From an uncultured Eubacteriales bacterium (GTDB taxonomy: Bacteria > Bacillota > Clostridia > Oscillospirales > Oscillospiraceae), in NCBI GenBank assembly GCA_900319695.1, contig ONPN01000008.1, positions 46,642 through 110,641 on the forward strand: a stretch of DNA of 64,000 nucleotides. The letters are read 5' to 3'. How positions within the stretch are numbered: position 1 is the stretch's first letter; the number at the start of each line of letters is the position of its first letter. The position numbers were made by a program, and so were the translations under genes. A model generated the notes under the pieces. That model was not told where the DNA came from and searched no databases. It saw only the letters and a program-made list of their open reading frames with translations. Of the stretch, positions 29,861-38,600 are shown piece after piece.

Positions 29861-30183
29861 GCGGCGCTTCCCTCCACGCCGCCGTCCTCATCGCCGTCAT
29901 GGCGATCGGAACCGCGCTGCTGCGTTTCAGCCCCTTTCTGGTTTTCAAGAAGGTTCTGCCCGCCTATGTCGTCTATCTGGGCAAGGTGCTACCCCCGGCG
30001 ATCATCGGGATGCTGGTGGTCTACTGCCTGCGCAATACCCCGATCCTCACCTCGCCGCATGGTCTCCCGGAGCTGATCGCTGTGTCGATCATCGTGCTGC
30101 TGCATGTCTGGAAGCGCAATTCCCTGCTCAGCATCCTGTCGGGGACGATCACCTATATCGTTCTTGTGCAATACGTTTTTTAA
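29857..30183 (+). CDS. azlD: AzlD family small exporter subunit
   Basis: A 108-residue membrane protein with four hydrophobic stretches, a normal length for AzlD. The opening MAIGTALLRFSPFLVFKKVLPAYVVYLGKVLPPAIIGMLVVYCL is conserved in the family (quoted in parts here: LRFSPFLVF and LGKVLPPAIIGMLVVYCL). The ATGA overlap with azlC and the invariable pairing of the two genes make this secure. Confidence 0.92.
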   Translation: MSGASLHAAVLIAVMAIGTALLRFSPFLVFKKVLPAYVVYLGKVLPPAIIGMLVVYCLRNTPILTSPHGLPELIAVSIIVLLHVWKRNSLLSILSGTITYIVLVQYVF

Positions 30184-30198
30184 TCTACGGGAGGATCG

Positions 30199-31101
30199 GT
30201 GTCCGTGAAAGCCGAAATGAAAAATAAGCTCAAATCGCAATTGAAGGAGCTGCGGCCGGTCAACTTCCTGTTTTTGACCGTGGCCGGACTTGTCAACGCC
30301 TTCGGTGTGACCATGTTCCTCTACCCGGTCAAGCTCTACGACAGCGGCATGTCGGGAACGTCCATGCTGATCGACCAGCTGACGCCCGCTCACTTCACGC
30401 TGTCTCTGTGCCTGGTGCTGCTGAACCTGCCGATCTTCCTCTTCGGGCTCAAACGGCAAGGCCTGGCCTTCACGATCTATTCGCTCCATGCAGTCGGTAT
30501 GTATTCCTTCGGCTCCTGGCTGATCATGGAGGTGCTGCCGGTCGACGTGAACTTCGTCTCCCCGCTCGCCGGGCGCGACCTGCTGCTGTGCGCGATCTAC
30601 GGCGGCGTAATCTCCGGCGTCGGCAGCGGTCTCACCATCCGCTTCGGCGGGGCCATCGACGGCATCGATGTGCTGTCCGTGACCTTTGCCAAGCGCATGG
30701 GCCTCACGCTCGGCGGCTTTGTGATGATCTACAACACGATTCTCTACATTCTCTGCGGCATTGTGATCAACAGCTGGGTCCTGCCTCTGTACTCCATTGT
30801 GACCTACTTCGTCGGCTCCAAGACGGTGGACTTCATCGTTGAGGGCCTTGACCGCGCCAAGTGCGCCATGATCGTCACCACGAAGGCGGACGAGATCTCC
30901 GACGTCCTGGCCCAGAGCTTTCAGGCTGCCGGCACCATTGTCAGCGCGACGGGCGGCTACTCCAAGAGCGAGAAGCAAATCCTCTATTTCATTGTCAACC
31001 GCTTCCAGATCAACCGGCTGAGACAGCTCGTCTTCCGTATCGACGACAAGGCGTTTATCTCTTTGCAGGATGTGTCCGATATTATCAAGAGGTATGACTG
31101 A
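30199..31101 (+). CDS. YitT family membrane protein
   Basis: A 300-residue protein with six hydrophobic segments (to about residue 215) and a C-terminal cytoplasmic DUF2179-type domain (about 220-295; ATGGYSKSEKQILYFIVNR). GLVNAFGVTMFLYPVKLYDSG at the start and the RFGGAIDGIDVLS segment are typical of YitT proteins, whose substrate is unknown. GTG at 30199 is 4 bases from GGGAGG; GTG at 30205 has better spacing and is an alternative start. It is 15 bases downstream of azlD. Confidence 0.88.
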   Translation: MSVKAEMKNKLKSQLKELRPVNFLFLTVAGLVNAFGVTMFLYPVKLYDSGMSGTSMLIDQLTPAHFTLSLCLVLLNLPIFLFGLKRQGLAFTIYSLHAVGMYSFGSWLIMEVLPVDVNFVSPLAGRDLLLCAIYGGVISGVGSGLTIRFGGAIDGIDVLSVTFAKRMGLTLGGFVMIYNTILYILCGIVINSWVLPLYSIVTYFVGSKTVDFIVEGLDRAKCAMIVTTKADEISDVLAQSFQAAGTIVSATGGYSKSEKQILYFIVNRFQINRLRQLVFRIDDKAFISLQDVSDIIKRYD

Positions 31102-32791
31102 TTCTATGGCAACTCCCATCAAAACCGAACACAGCTCCGGTGCCAGTCTGCGCGCCGCGATTCTTCTGAACGCCGTCTTCCTCATGCTGACGGTGCTCTT
31201 TGTGCGCGTCGGCTTTGAGAGCAACGACGATCTCACTCTCGCGGCCTTCGTCGACGGGCAGATGGCACAGAGCACACCCTTCATCCCCTATATCAACATC
31301 GTGCTCGGCTGGCTGCTCAAGCTCATTTATGATGTGCTTGGACGGGACGCGGCCTGGCATACATACTGCCAGTACGCCCTGCTCTTCATGGGGCTGACCG
31401 CCCTGTGCTTTGCCGTGTGCGAAAAGCTCGGCGTGAAGCGCGGTCTCGCGGTCGGGACGGTGCTGCTGCTGTTCTTCGGGGTGGACGTCTACAGCCTCAT
31501 CAACTACACCAAGACCGCCGCGGTCTGCACCGTGGGCGGCATGGCCCTGCTGCTGACCGCCTCGGAGCGGGAGAGTCGGCGGGCTCCCCTGCTCGTCCCC
31601 GGCGTCCTGCTCGCGGTGTTCGGCTTCATGCTGAGGATGATGGAGTTTCTGCCCTGCTTTGCCATCACGGCGGCGCTGGCCCTGCGCCCGTTCCGGGACA
31701 TTCTCGCAGACAAGGACGGCGCGAAAGTCCGGCGTGTGCTGCGGCTCGCATTGCCGTTTGTGCTGGTGCTTGCGATCTCCGCCGGGTTTTACGCCGTCAA
31801 CGAGCAGGCCTGGTCAAAGGAGCCGTGGAGCATCTACCACGAGTTTGACGCGATCCGCGTGGACTATTCCGACTACGGCCGCCCGGCGTATCAGGACATG
31901 CCAGACGCCTACGACGCCCTTGGTCTCTCCGAAGCAGACGTGCGTCTGCTGGGCGACGGCGACTACTTTGACCCCGACGCTTTCTCCGGCGCGGTCATGC
32001 AAAGCATCACCGAGGCGCGGGACGAGCGCTTCCCCCATCCCTCGGCCGGTGAGTGCGTCGGCCTCTTTCTCGACAAGGCTGTGCCCGGCTTCTTTTCGCA
32101 GCTGCCGGTCTACGGGCTGCTGCTGATTCTGATTCTGTGGCTCGCGGCGGGAGAGCACGGATGGAGCGACCTGCTCAGCCTCCTCTTTGCTGTGGGGATC
32201 TTCGGGGCGGCCTATCTCTATCTGATCTATCGCGGGCGCTATCTGGTCGCGCGGGTCGATCTCGGCTTGCTGCTGGCCCTTGCGGCGGCGCCCGCCCTGA
32301 CGCTGAACCGCGAAAAGCTGCAAAACGAGCGTATGCTGACGCTCGCGGTGCTGGCCCTCGCGCTTGTGTCAAGCTATTTTCTCACGCGCGGCTCCTTCCG
32401 CAGCGTGGAGGCGGAGGATAAAAGCGAAACCCGCGCGGCGTATGAGGAGCTGTTGAAGGACGACAGGCATGTCTATCTCGCCAAGCTCGACGCCGTGACC
32501 GACGGGCTGTGGTCGCCGTTCGAGCCCGTCCCGGCGGGGTATTGGGACAGGATCGTGCTGCTGGGCGGTTTTGACTGCCTGCACCCGACGATCATGGACA
32601 ACCTCGCCCGCTACGGGGTCACGAACCCCTACCGCGACAGCGTCGGCAACAGCAAGGTCTACATCATCGAAGACAACATCGAGCTCACGCTTGACTTTAT
32701 CCGTCAGCACTATGACAGCAGCGCCCGCGCGGTGCCGGTCGAACCGCTGAGTACGCGCACGGGCATGAGCATCTACCGCATTTTGAAGTGA
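31094..32791 (+). CDS. Polytopic membrane protein, paralogue 1 of a tandem pair (GT-C-like)
   Basis: A 565-residue protein with ten or more membrane segments and a soluble C-terminal tail. It shares with the next gene the sequence ESNDDL...FVDGQ...NIVLGWLLK...LG in the first external loop, and a C-terminal pattern LARYGVTNPYRDSV...VYIIEDNIELT. The acidic NDD pair after the first helix resembles the catalytic loop of GT-C or GtrII-type glycosyltransferases, suggesting surface-sugar transfer; this is inference. ATG at 31094 overlaps the yitT stop by 8 bases; ATG at 31106 is possible. Confidence 0.65.
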   Translation: MTDSMATPIKTEHSSGASLRAAILLNAVFLMLTVLFVRVGFESNDDLTLAAFVDGQMAQSTPFIPYINIVLGWLLKLIYDVLGRDAAWHTYCQYALLFMGLTALCFAVCEKLGVKRGLAVGTVLLLFFGVDVYSLINYTKTAAVCTVGGMALLLTASERESRRAPLLVPGVLLAVFGFMLRMMEFLPCFAITAALALRPFRDILADKDGAKVRRVLRLALPFVLVLAISAGFYAVNEQAWSKEPWSIYHEFDAIRVDYSDYGRPAYQDMPDAYDALGLSEADVRLLGDGDYFDPDAFSGAVMQSITEARDERFPHPSAGECVGLFLDKAVPGFFSQLPVYGLLLILILWLAAGEHGWSDLLSLLFAVGIFGAAYLYLIYRGRYLVARVDLGLLLALAAAPALTLNREKLQNERMLTLAVLALALVSSYFLTRGSFRSVEAEDKSETRAAYEELLKDDRHVYLAKLDAVTDGLWSPFEPVPAGYWDRIVLLGGFDCLHPTIMDNLARYGVTNPYRDSVGNSKVYIIEDNIELTLDFIRQHYDSSARAVPVEPLSTRTGMSIYRILK

Positions 32792-32801
32792 GGGACGCGC
32801 C

Positions 32802-34505
32802 ATGAATCAAGGAAAAAACAGGGCCTGGCCGCGCCTCCTGCTGGCCTTCGCCGTGAACGCGGCCTTTCTGGCCGTGATGCTCACCTGTTTTGCCCCGATG
32901 TGGGAGACCAACGACGATCTGTTTATCTCCAAATTTGTCGACGGGCAGCTCAGCCGCAAGACGGCCTTTGTGCCCTTTGTCAACATCTGCCTCGGCTGGC
33001 TGCTGAAAACCGTCTATACCCTGCTGGGCGACGGCTTCAACTGGTACTCCGCCTCGCAGTATCTGCTGCTCTTCCTCGGCTTCACGGCTATGACCTGGAC
33101 GCTGCTGCGGCGCTATCGTACCGGGCCCGCGCTCGTGATGACGGCGATGCTGCTGCTCGCCTTCGGGACGGACTGCTACTTGAGCATGAACTTCTCCAAG
33201 CCCGCCGCCCTCGGCACGGTCGGCGGCATGTGCCTGATGATCGACGCCCTGCGTGGGGACGGGAAGGCAGAAAAAATCCCGCTCACGCTCGGCATCTTGC
33301 TGGCGCTGGCGGGTTATGTGTGGCGCTTTGAGGAGTTCGGGGTCTGCGCGCTGCTGACGGCGGCGGGCGTCCTCATTTTGCTCTTTGAGCGCGGCGCGAA
33401 GAACCGGGCTCTCCCCCTCGCCGGGCGGCTGCGGCAGTATCTGCGCGTGATCGCGCCGTTTGTCCTACTGGCGGTCCTCGCGGCGGGACTCTTCGCCGCG
33501 GACTATCTCGCGTGGCAGAGACCCGAGGCGGGCGGCTTCCGGGAGTTCAACGACACCCGCAGCCTCTTCCTCGACTTTCAGACGCCGGAGTATGCCCAGA
33601 TGCCGGAGGTCTACGACTCCGTCGGCATGGACGAGAACTTCGTCTACATGATGAAGAAGTGGAGCTTCTATGACAAAGAGAAGTTCAACATGGAAACCCT
33701 CCATACGCTCATCGCCGCGCGGGACGAGCGCGTCGCCCGCCGCACGCCCGGCGAGTGCCTCGGCGTCTTCCTCAACGAATGCCTGATGGGCTTTACGCAG
33801 GACAGGCCCTTCTGGGGCTTTGCGCTGCTGCTGGCGGTCTGGCTTGCCTGCGGGAAACGCGGGGCCGGGACCTGGGTCAGCCTCGCGTACCTCTTCGGCA
33901 TGTTCGGGCTTATCTACCTCTTGATGATCTGGTCGGACCGCTATCTCGCCAACCGCGTGGACGCCGGCCTCTTTCTCGCCATGGCGGCGGTGCTGGGGAT
34001 GCAGATGGACGAAAAGCGCCTGCGCGGCGAAAAGCTGCTGCTGACCGTTTTGCTGCTTGTGAGTCTGTTTGTCAGCTACCGCACGAACCGCGCGTACTGC
34101 CTGTTTGACAGCCACAACCGCATTGAGGACAAGAGCGCCGAAAAAGCCGCCGTCGCAAGGCTGCTGGAGGACGACGAGCACCTCTATCTCGTCAAGGTCT
34201 GGGCCATCGACCACCAGCTCTATTCCCCGCTGGAGACGCCGCCCCCGCTCTATGCAGAAAAGCTGCTGCTGCTCGGCGGGTGGAGCATGGGCCACCCCTC
34301 CATTGAGGCGGTGCTGGATGACTGGGGGATTGAGAACCCCTTCCCCGAGCTTGTGAATCGGGAGGACGTGTATCTCATCGACCACAACATCAAGCGCACG
34401 ATCTCCTACCTGCGCGCGTACTACTATCCCAAGGCCGCGGCGGAGCTGGTACAGCCCCTGAGCCGCGAGACGGGGTATAAAATCTATCGCGTCACAGCGA
34501 AATGA
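32802..34505 (+). CDS. Polytopic membrane protein, paralogue 2 of a tandem pair (GT-C-like)
   Basis: A 567-residue protein clearly homologous to the preceding gene product: ETNDDLFISKFVDGQ...FVNICLGWLLKTVYTLLG, the QYLLLFLGF helix, an extracytoplasmic loop ending RTPGECLGVFLNECLMGF, and a C-terminal WGIENPFPELVNREDVYLIDHNIKRT. The pair arose by gene duplication. Membrane topology and the acidic NDD loop point to a GT-C-type transferase or related lipid-sugar enzyme, but no motif assigns a substrate. It is the last gene of its transcription unit, with a strong terminator one base after the stop. Confidence 0.65.
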   Translation: MNQGKNRAWPRLLLAFAVNAAFLAVMLTCFAPMWETNDDLFISKFVDGQLSRKTAFVPFVNICLGWLLKTVYTLLGDGFNWYSASQYLLLFLGFTAMTWTLLRRYRTGPALVMTAMLLLAFGTDCYLSMNFSKPAALGTVGGMCLMIDALRGDGKAEKIPLTLGILLALAGYVWRFEEFGVCALLTAAGVLILLFERGAKNRALPLAGRLRQYLRVIAPFVLLAVLAAGLFAADYLAWQRPEAGGFREFNDTRSLFLDFQTPEYAQMPEVYDSVGMDENFVYMMKKWSFYDKEKFNMETLHTLIAARDERVARRTPGECLGVFLNECLMGFTQDRPFWGFALLLAVWLACGKRGAGTWVSLAYLFGMFGLIYLLMIWSDRYLANRVDAGLFLAMAAVLGMQMDEKRLRGEKLLLTVLLLVSLFVSYRTNRAYCLFDSHNRIEDKSAEKAAVARLLEDDEHLYLVKVWAIDHQLYSPLETPPPLYAEKLLLLGGWSMGHPSIEAVLDDWGIENPFPELVNREDVYLIDHNIKRTISYLRAYYYPKAAAELVQPLSRETGYKIYRVTAK

Positions 34506-34551
34506 AAACCGGGCGAATACGTGAGACAAGATACGTATTCGCCCGGTTTTT
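34506..34551 (+). terminator. Terminator of the tex-to-membrane-protein unit
   Basis: A 17-bp stem AAACCGGGCGAATACGT with ACGTATTCGCCCGGTTT, ending in TTTTT. It begins directly after the stop codon. Confidence 0.93.
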
Positions 34552-34556
34552 CTTAT

Positions 34557-34712
34557 GGCAACACCGCACAATCCGCCTGCGGCATCTCCTGGAAAATTTG
34601 TGCCCTGATTTCGTCACTTTTTCTTGAGGTACACAAAGTACATCTGCGAAAAAGCTTTATCAGAACCCAAATTTTCTCAGGATCTGCTCTTGCCGAATTA
34701 TGCGGTGTTGCC
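34557..34712. mobile_element. R5, a 156-bp MITE with TTAT target-site duplication
   Basis: The ends are GGCAACACCGCACAAT and, inverted, GGCAACACCGCATAAT, followed inwards by related G/C residues. TTAT flanks both sides (34553-34556 and 34713-34716). The interior has no open frame of note. The 3' duplication supplies the TAA stop of the TetR gene. No transposase is encoded, so movement would have depended on one elsewhere. Confidence 0.82.
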
Positions 34713-35360
34713 TTATGCCTCCCGGCGCAGCCAGCTTTCGGCCATATCGAGAAGCAGGTCAAGCTCCTCCGCGTCGTCAAAGCCGTCGGTGGCGAGGATT
34801 TCCCCGCGCAGCAGCTTCTGCGCCAGGGCCATGAGCGCGTGGCAGACCCCGTCGTAATAGAGCTTTGGGGACGGGACGGGGTGCACCGTCCCGTCCGCTA
34901 CCCCCGCCTCGTAGGCATCGAGAAAGACCGGGAAGAAGTTCAGCACGCTCTGCTCATATTCCGCCATGACTTTGGGATCTGGATTTGCGCGGATGACAAA
35001 GCTGTCGAACTCCCCGACAAAGCGGATGAACGCCCCCTGCTCCCGATAGAGCGTGCGGTAAACGCCGAAGAGGCGGGAGATGCGCGCCATCCCCGAACAG
35101 GCGAGGAAGTCCTCCGCCTCGTACACCGTCTGAAACAGGGTGTGCAGGTCGCGCCAGAGAAGCGCCCCGGCGCGGATGACCAGCGTCTCCTTCGTGCCGA
35201 AGTAGCGGTAGAGGGAGGCGACGCCCACCTCCGCTTTCTCGGCCACGTCGGTCATCTTGACCGCTTCGATCCCGTCGCGCAGAAAAAGCTCCGCCGCGAC
35301 ATAGACAATGCTCTCCTCGCGCAGATCACGCAAAGTTTTTCCGGTTTTTTCCGTACCCAT
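34713..35360 (-). CDS. TetR family transcriptional regulator
   Basis: A 215-residue one-component regulator. The N-terminal helix-turn-helix is at about residues 13-58 (VEAAELFLRDGIEAVKMTDVA type, ending GVASLYRYFGTKETLV). The C-terminal ligand domain is unrelated to any I can name. I choose ATG at 35360; GTG at 35375 is possible. The stop codon TAA lies in the TTAT duplication of the R5 element, so the original C-terminus may have been slightly different. It is divergent from the GT-B-like gene across a 17-bp palindrome, and probably represses both. Confidence 0.9.
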   Translation of the reverse strand: MGTEKTGKTLRDLREESIVYVAAELFLRDGIEAVKMTDVAEKAEVGVASLYRYFGTKETLVIRAGALLWRDLHTLFQTVYEAEDFLACSGMARISRLFGVYRTLYREQGAFIRFVGEFDSFVIRANPDPKVMAEYEQSVLNFFPVFLDAYEAGVADGTVHPVPSPKLYYDGVCHALMALAQKLLRGEILATDGFDDAEELDLLLDMAESWLRREA

Positions 35361-35380
35361 ATTGACAATCACCACTCTCT

Positions 35381-35419
35381 GTGATAGTCTGTCTATCAGA
35401 TTGATAGACAGACTATCAC
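35381..35419. promoter_or_regulatory. Probable TetR operator (perfect 17-bp inverted repeat)
   Basis: GTGATAGTCTGTCTATC (35381-35397) is repeated inverted as GATAGACAGACTATCAC (35403-35419) with a 5-base centre. It lies between the tetR start and the divergent gene at 35459, so occupancy could block both promoters. A TTGATA hexamer at 35401 overlaps it. Confidence 0.85.
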
Positions 35420-35458
35420 AGTTTTACTTTTTTGTCAAGACGTGGAGGAATACGGCTT

Positions 35459-36895
35459 ATGGATCGCGCAAAAACCATCTTCGGCAACGCCATCGCTTCG
35501 GCGGATTACCGCAAGGCCTGCCGCCAGAAGGAAAAGTTTCTGAAAAAATACGGGGACGACAGCGCCCGGAATTACTATTTCAAGGCGGTCGAGAACCCTG
35601 TTCTCGCCCCTCTGGGTGTCAAGACGCTGGTGCTGACGGACGAGCCGGGGCTTGAGCTGCCGGAAAACGCCGTGATTGTCGGCAACATCCGCATGGGCTA
35701 CGGCCACTACCGCATCTCCATGGCCATCGCCTCGGCGGCCCACGCGCTGGGGTATGAGCCCTACTGGCTGGATCTCAACTCCTTCCCCGAGACGACCTGC
35801 ACCAGGATCATCTCCGGGCAGAATGACCTGTACTCCCTCGGCTCCAGAATCAGCCAGCGTTCAAAGCTCTTTAACAAATTTGTCTGGGAGCCGATCAATT
35901 CCGAGGGCTTCCGCAAGCTGACCTACAACGCCGCCGACCAGAAGAGCGCGGAGCTGATGGCGACGCTGCTGAAAAATCTGCCGAAGGACGTGCCCTATGT
36001 CGCGACCCATGTCTGGCCCGCCCAGGCCGCGATTCACGCGGGCTTTACAAAGGTGGTCAACGCCATTCCCGACAACTGGCCCATGGCCCTGCATCTGTCC
36101 GAGGGCAGCATCCACACCGTCCAGACCCCCTCGTCCTTCCTCGGCTACAAGATGCTGCGCGGCATGGACAAGAAGCGGCAGCTCAAGCCCATGCCGAAGG
36201 GTACGGTCTTTGACGTGGGCCATTACATCGACCACGAGTTTGTGGAGAACATTGAGGCCGACTGCAAGGCGCGGCTCGACCGCATGGAGAAGGGCGCACC
36301 GAGGCGCTATCTCCTGTCCATTGGCGGCGCGGGGGCGCAGCAGAAGCTCTTTGAGGACATCATCCGCCATCTCCTGCCGCAGATCAAAGCGGGCAAGGCG
36401 ACGCTGCTCATCAACACCGGCGACCACTTTGAGGTCTGGACCTCTATCGCCGCCCACATCCCGGAGCTCAAGACCATGGCCGAGACCCACTTTGACGACT
36501 ATGAGGCTTCAAAGGCTTTTCTCGAAAACGACGGGGCGATTCGGGGTATTCAGGTCTTCTGCCATAAGGACATCTTCGCCGCCGTGTATGTGACGAACCT
36601 GCTGATGCGCGTGTGCGACGTGCTGCTCACCAAGCCCAGCGAGCTGAGCTTCTACCCCGTGCCGAAGATCATGATCCACCGCGTCGGCGGCCACGAGGCC
36701 TGGGGTGCGATCCGCGCGGCCGAGGTCGGCGACGGCACCTATGAGTGTGAGAAGACCGAGGAAGTCCTCGCCATGCTCGATGAGATCACCAACGGCGACG
36801 AGATCCTGCCCGCCATGTGCCGCTGCATTTTGCGCGCGAAGAACGCCGGGATCTACAACGGCGCCTACGAGGCGGTCAAGCTGGCGACGAAATAA
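35459..36895 (+). CDS. GT-B-fold glycosyltransferase-like protein (MGDG-synthase-like motifs)
   Basis: A 478-residue soluble protein. It has VIVGNIRMGYGHYRISMAIA (about residues 70-90), resembling the G-x-G-H-x-R loop of diacylglycerol glucosyltransferases and MurG, and a C-terminal LLTKPSELSFYPVPKIMIHR plus GGHEAWGAIRAAEVGDGT, resembling the nucleotide-sugar-binding TKPGG...E region of GT28 enzymes. I infer a nucleotide-sugar-dependent transferase, but the acceptor is unknown and the homology is remote. ATG at 35459 follows GGAGG. It faces a TetR gene across the operator. An R2 element begins at its stop codon. Confidence 0.62.
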   Translation: MDRAKTIFGNAIASADYRKACRQKEKFLKKYGDDSARNYYFKAVENPVLAPLGVKTLVLTDEPGLELPENAVIVGNIRMGYGHYRISMAIASAAHALGYEPYWLDLNSFPETTCTRIISGQNDLYSLGSRISQRSKLFNKFVWEPINSEGFRKLTYNAADQKSAELMATLLKNLPKDVPYVATHVWPAQAAIHAGFTKVVNAIPDNWPMALHLSEGSIHTVQTPSSFLGYKMLRGMDKKRQLKPMPKGTVFDVGHYIDHEFVENIEADCKARLDRMEKGAPRRYLLSIGGAGAQQKLFEDIIRHLLPQIKAGKATLLINTGDHFEVWTSIAAHIPELKTMAETHFDDYEASKAFLENDGAIRGIQVFCHKDIFAAVYVTNLLMRVCDVLLTKPSELSFYPVPKIMIHRVGGHEAWGAIRAAEVGDGTYECEKTEEVLAMLDEITNGDEILPAMCRCILRAKNAGIYNGAYEAVKLATK

Positions 36896-36896
36896 G

Positions 36897-37026
36897 AGCG
36901 GAGAGTGAAGAGTAGAGTTGTGGTGTCCGCTTCGCGGACGGATTGGAATAGAATGGGCGAAGCCCATAATTTTATCGCGCCGAAGGCGCTCCTTAACTCC
37001 ACTCTCCACTCTTCACTCTCCACACT
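36897..37026. repeat. R2 inverted-repeat element, copy b
   Basis: A 130-bp copy starting AGCGGAGAGTGAAGAG and ending CTCTTCACTCTCCACACT, with internal GTCCGCTTCGCGGAC, GGGCGAAGCCC and GCGCCGAAGGCGC hairpins. The left end touches the preceding stop codon. Arms are conserved with the other copies, but the interior differs. Confidence 0.87.
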
Positions 37027-37079
37027 AAAAAACTTCTGCCAAGATCAAAATCAGAATATAAAAGGGAGCGACATTGATA

Positions 37080-38600
37080 ATGCAAAAAAAGCCCATCACC
37101 AACAAGCTGCTGTGGGTCTTTGCCGTCGGTCAGTTCGGCTGGAGCCTTCTCAGCGGCATCATCTCGACCTGGCTTGTCCATCTGTACACCGGCTCGGCAG
37201 AGCGCTTTCTCGATACCAACGGCATCCTGAGCGGGTTTATCTCGCAAAATCCGCTGATCGCCTCGCTCACGCTCTTCGGCATCATCACCGCCGTGGGCCG
37301 TCTCTTTGACGCCGTCACCGACCCGCTGATTGCGAGCTGGTCCGACCGCGCCAATTACAAGGGCGGGCGGCGCATCCCCTTTATGAAGGCGGCTGCCATC
37401 CCCTTCGCGCTGATCACCGTGGCCGTGTTCGTGCTGCCGCAGACCGCCTCCGTCACGACCAACAACACGATCATCTTCGTGTTGCTGATGCTCTTCTACC
37501 TGTTCATGACCATCTACTGCACGCCGTACAACGCCCTGATCGCAGAGCTCGGCGACACGCAGGAGCACCGCATCAACGTCTCCACCTTCATCTCCTTCAC
37601 CTATATTGCGGGCTTCTCTCTGGCGACCCTGATCCCCTCTCTCGCCAGCATGTTCCAGGGCGGCAGGATCGACGCCATCCTCGCTCAGGCCGCCGCCTCC
37701 AGGGGCGTCGGGCTTGAGGAGCTCACAGGCCAGCTCGCGGGGAAGATGGACGAAGTGCGCGCCATCCTCGACCAGGGGACGCTCAACGAAATCCTGCTTG
37801 TCCAGCAGAACGCCATGCGCAGCGCGATCGGCGTCATGTGCATTGTTGCCTGCGTCGCCTGCCTGATCCCCGCCCTGTTTATCAAGGAGCGCGCCTACAT
37901 CGACTCCAAGCCCGTGCAGACGCCCGCCTTCGCCTCCCTGGTCAAGACCTTTGCCAACAGCCAGTTCCGCCGCTTTGTGTACGCGGACGTGATCTATTTC
38001 TTCGCCGTCACCCTGTTTCAGACCGGCCTTGCCGATTTTGAAACGCGCCTCATGGGCATTCCCTCCGACAACACCTTCACGCTGACTGTCATCATGACCG
38101 TCGTGAGCCTCGCGCTCTATCTGCCGGTCAACAAGCTCGCGCCGCGGCTCGGCAAGAAAAAGCTCATCATCGTCGGCTTCTTCACCTATGCCGCCGTCTT
38201 CCTGATCACCGCCCTGTGCGGTCAGGGCTTCGTCTGGGGCCTGATCGTCGCCGTCAGCGCCGGTATCCCGATGGCGATACTCGGCATCCTGCCCCAGGCC
38301 TGCGTGGCCGACGTCTCCGAACTCAGCACGCTGGAGACCGGCGAGGACCGCAGCGGCATGTTCTTCGCCGCGCGCACCTTCGCCATGAAGCTGGGCCAGG
38401 CCCTGTCCATGGTGATCTACACCTCCGTCACGGTCAAGCATATTGTGAACGGCGAGGCGATCGTCGAGGCGGGGCAGTACCGCACCGTCGCCGTCATTGC
38501 GACCGTCACCTGCGTGATCGGCGCGTGCCTCTTCCTGCTGTACAATGAGAAGATGATCCTCGGACGGATCGACGAACTCAAGGCGGGGAAGAAGGCATGA
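37080..38600 (+). CDS. GPH-family sugar:cation symporter (MFS)
   Basis: A 506-residue transporter with twelve hydrophobic segments in the glycoside-pentoside-hexuronide family. The motifs RLFDAVTDPLIASWSDR and FYLFMTIYCTPYNALIAELG are typical. Family members import sugars with Na+ or H+. ATG at 37080 is chosen (TTG at 37074 also possible, GGGAG upstream). The stop overlaps the alpha-galactosidase start (ATGA), so a galactoside is the likely substrate, by inference. Confidence 0.88.
   Translation: MQKKPITNKLLWVFAVGQFGWSLLSGIISTWLVHLYTGSAERFLDTNGILSGFISQNPLIASLTLFGIITAVGRLFDAVTDPLIASWSDRANYKGGRRIPFMKAAAIPFALITVAVFVLPQTASVTTNNTIIFVLLMLFYLFMTIYCTPYNALIAELGDTQEHRINVSTFISFTYIAGFSLATLIPSLASMFQGGRIDAILAQAAASRGVGLEELTGQLAGKMDEVRAILDQGTLNEILLVQQNAMRSAIGVMCIVACVACLIPALFIKERAYIDSKPVQTPAFASLVKTFANSQFRRFVYADVIYFFAVTLFQTGLADFETRLMGIPSDNTFTLTVIMTVVSLALYLPVNKLAPRLGKKKLIIVGFFTYAAVFLITALCGQGFVWGLIVAVSAGIPMAILGILPQACVADVSELSTLETGEDRSGMFFAARTFAMKLGQALSMVIYTSVTVKHIVNGEAIVEAGQYRTVAVIATVTCVIGACLFLLYNEKMILGRIDELKAGKKA

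Noticed and set aside
34557-34712. R5 as a complete insertion sequence
   Set aside because: At 156 bp it has no room for a transposase and contains no open frame of note.
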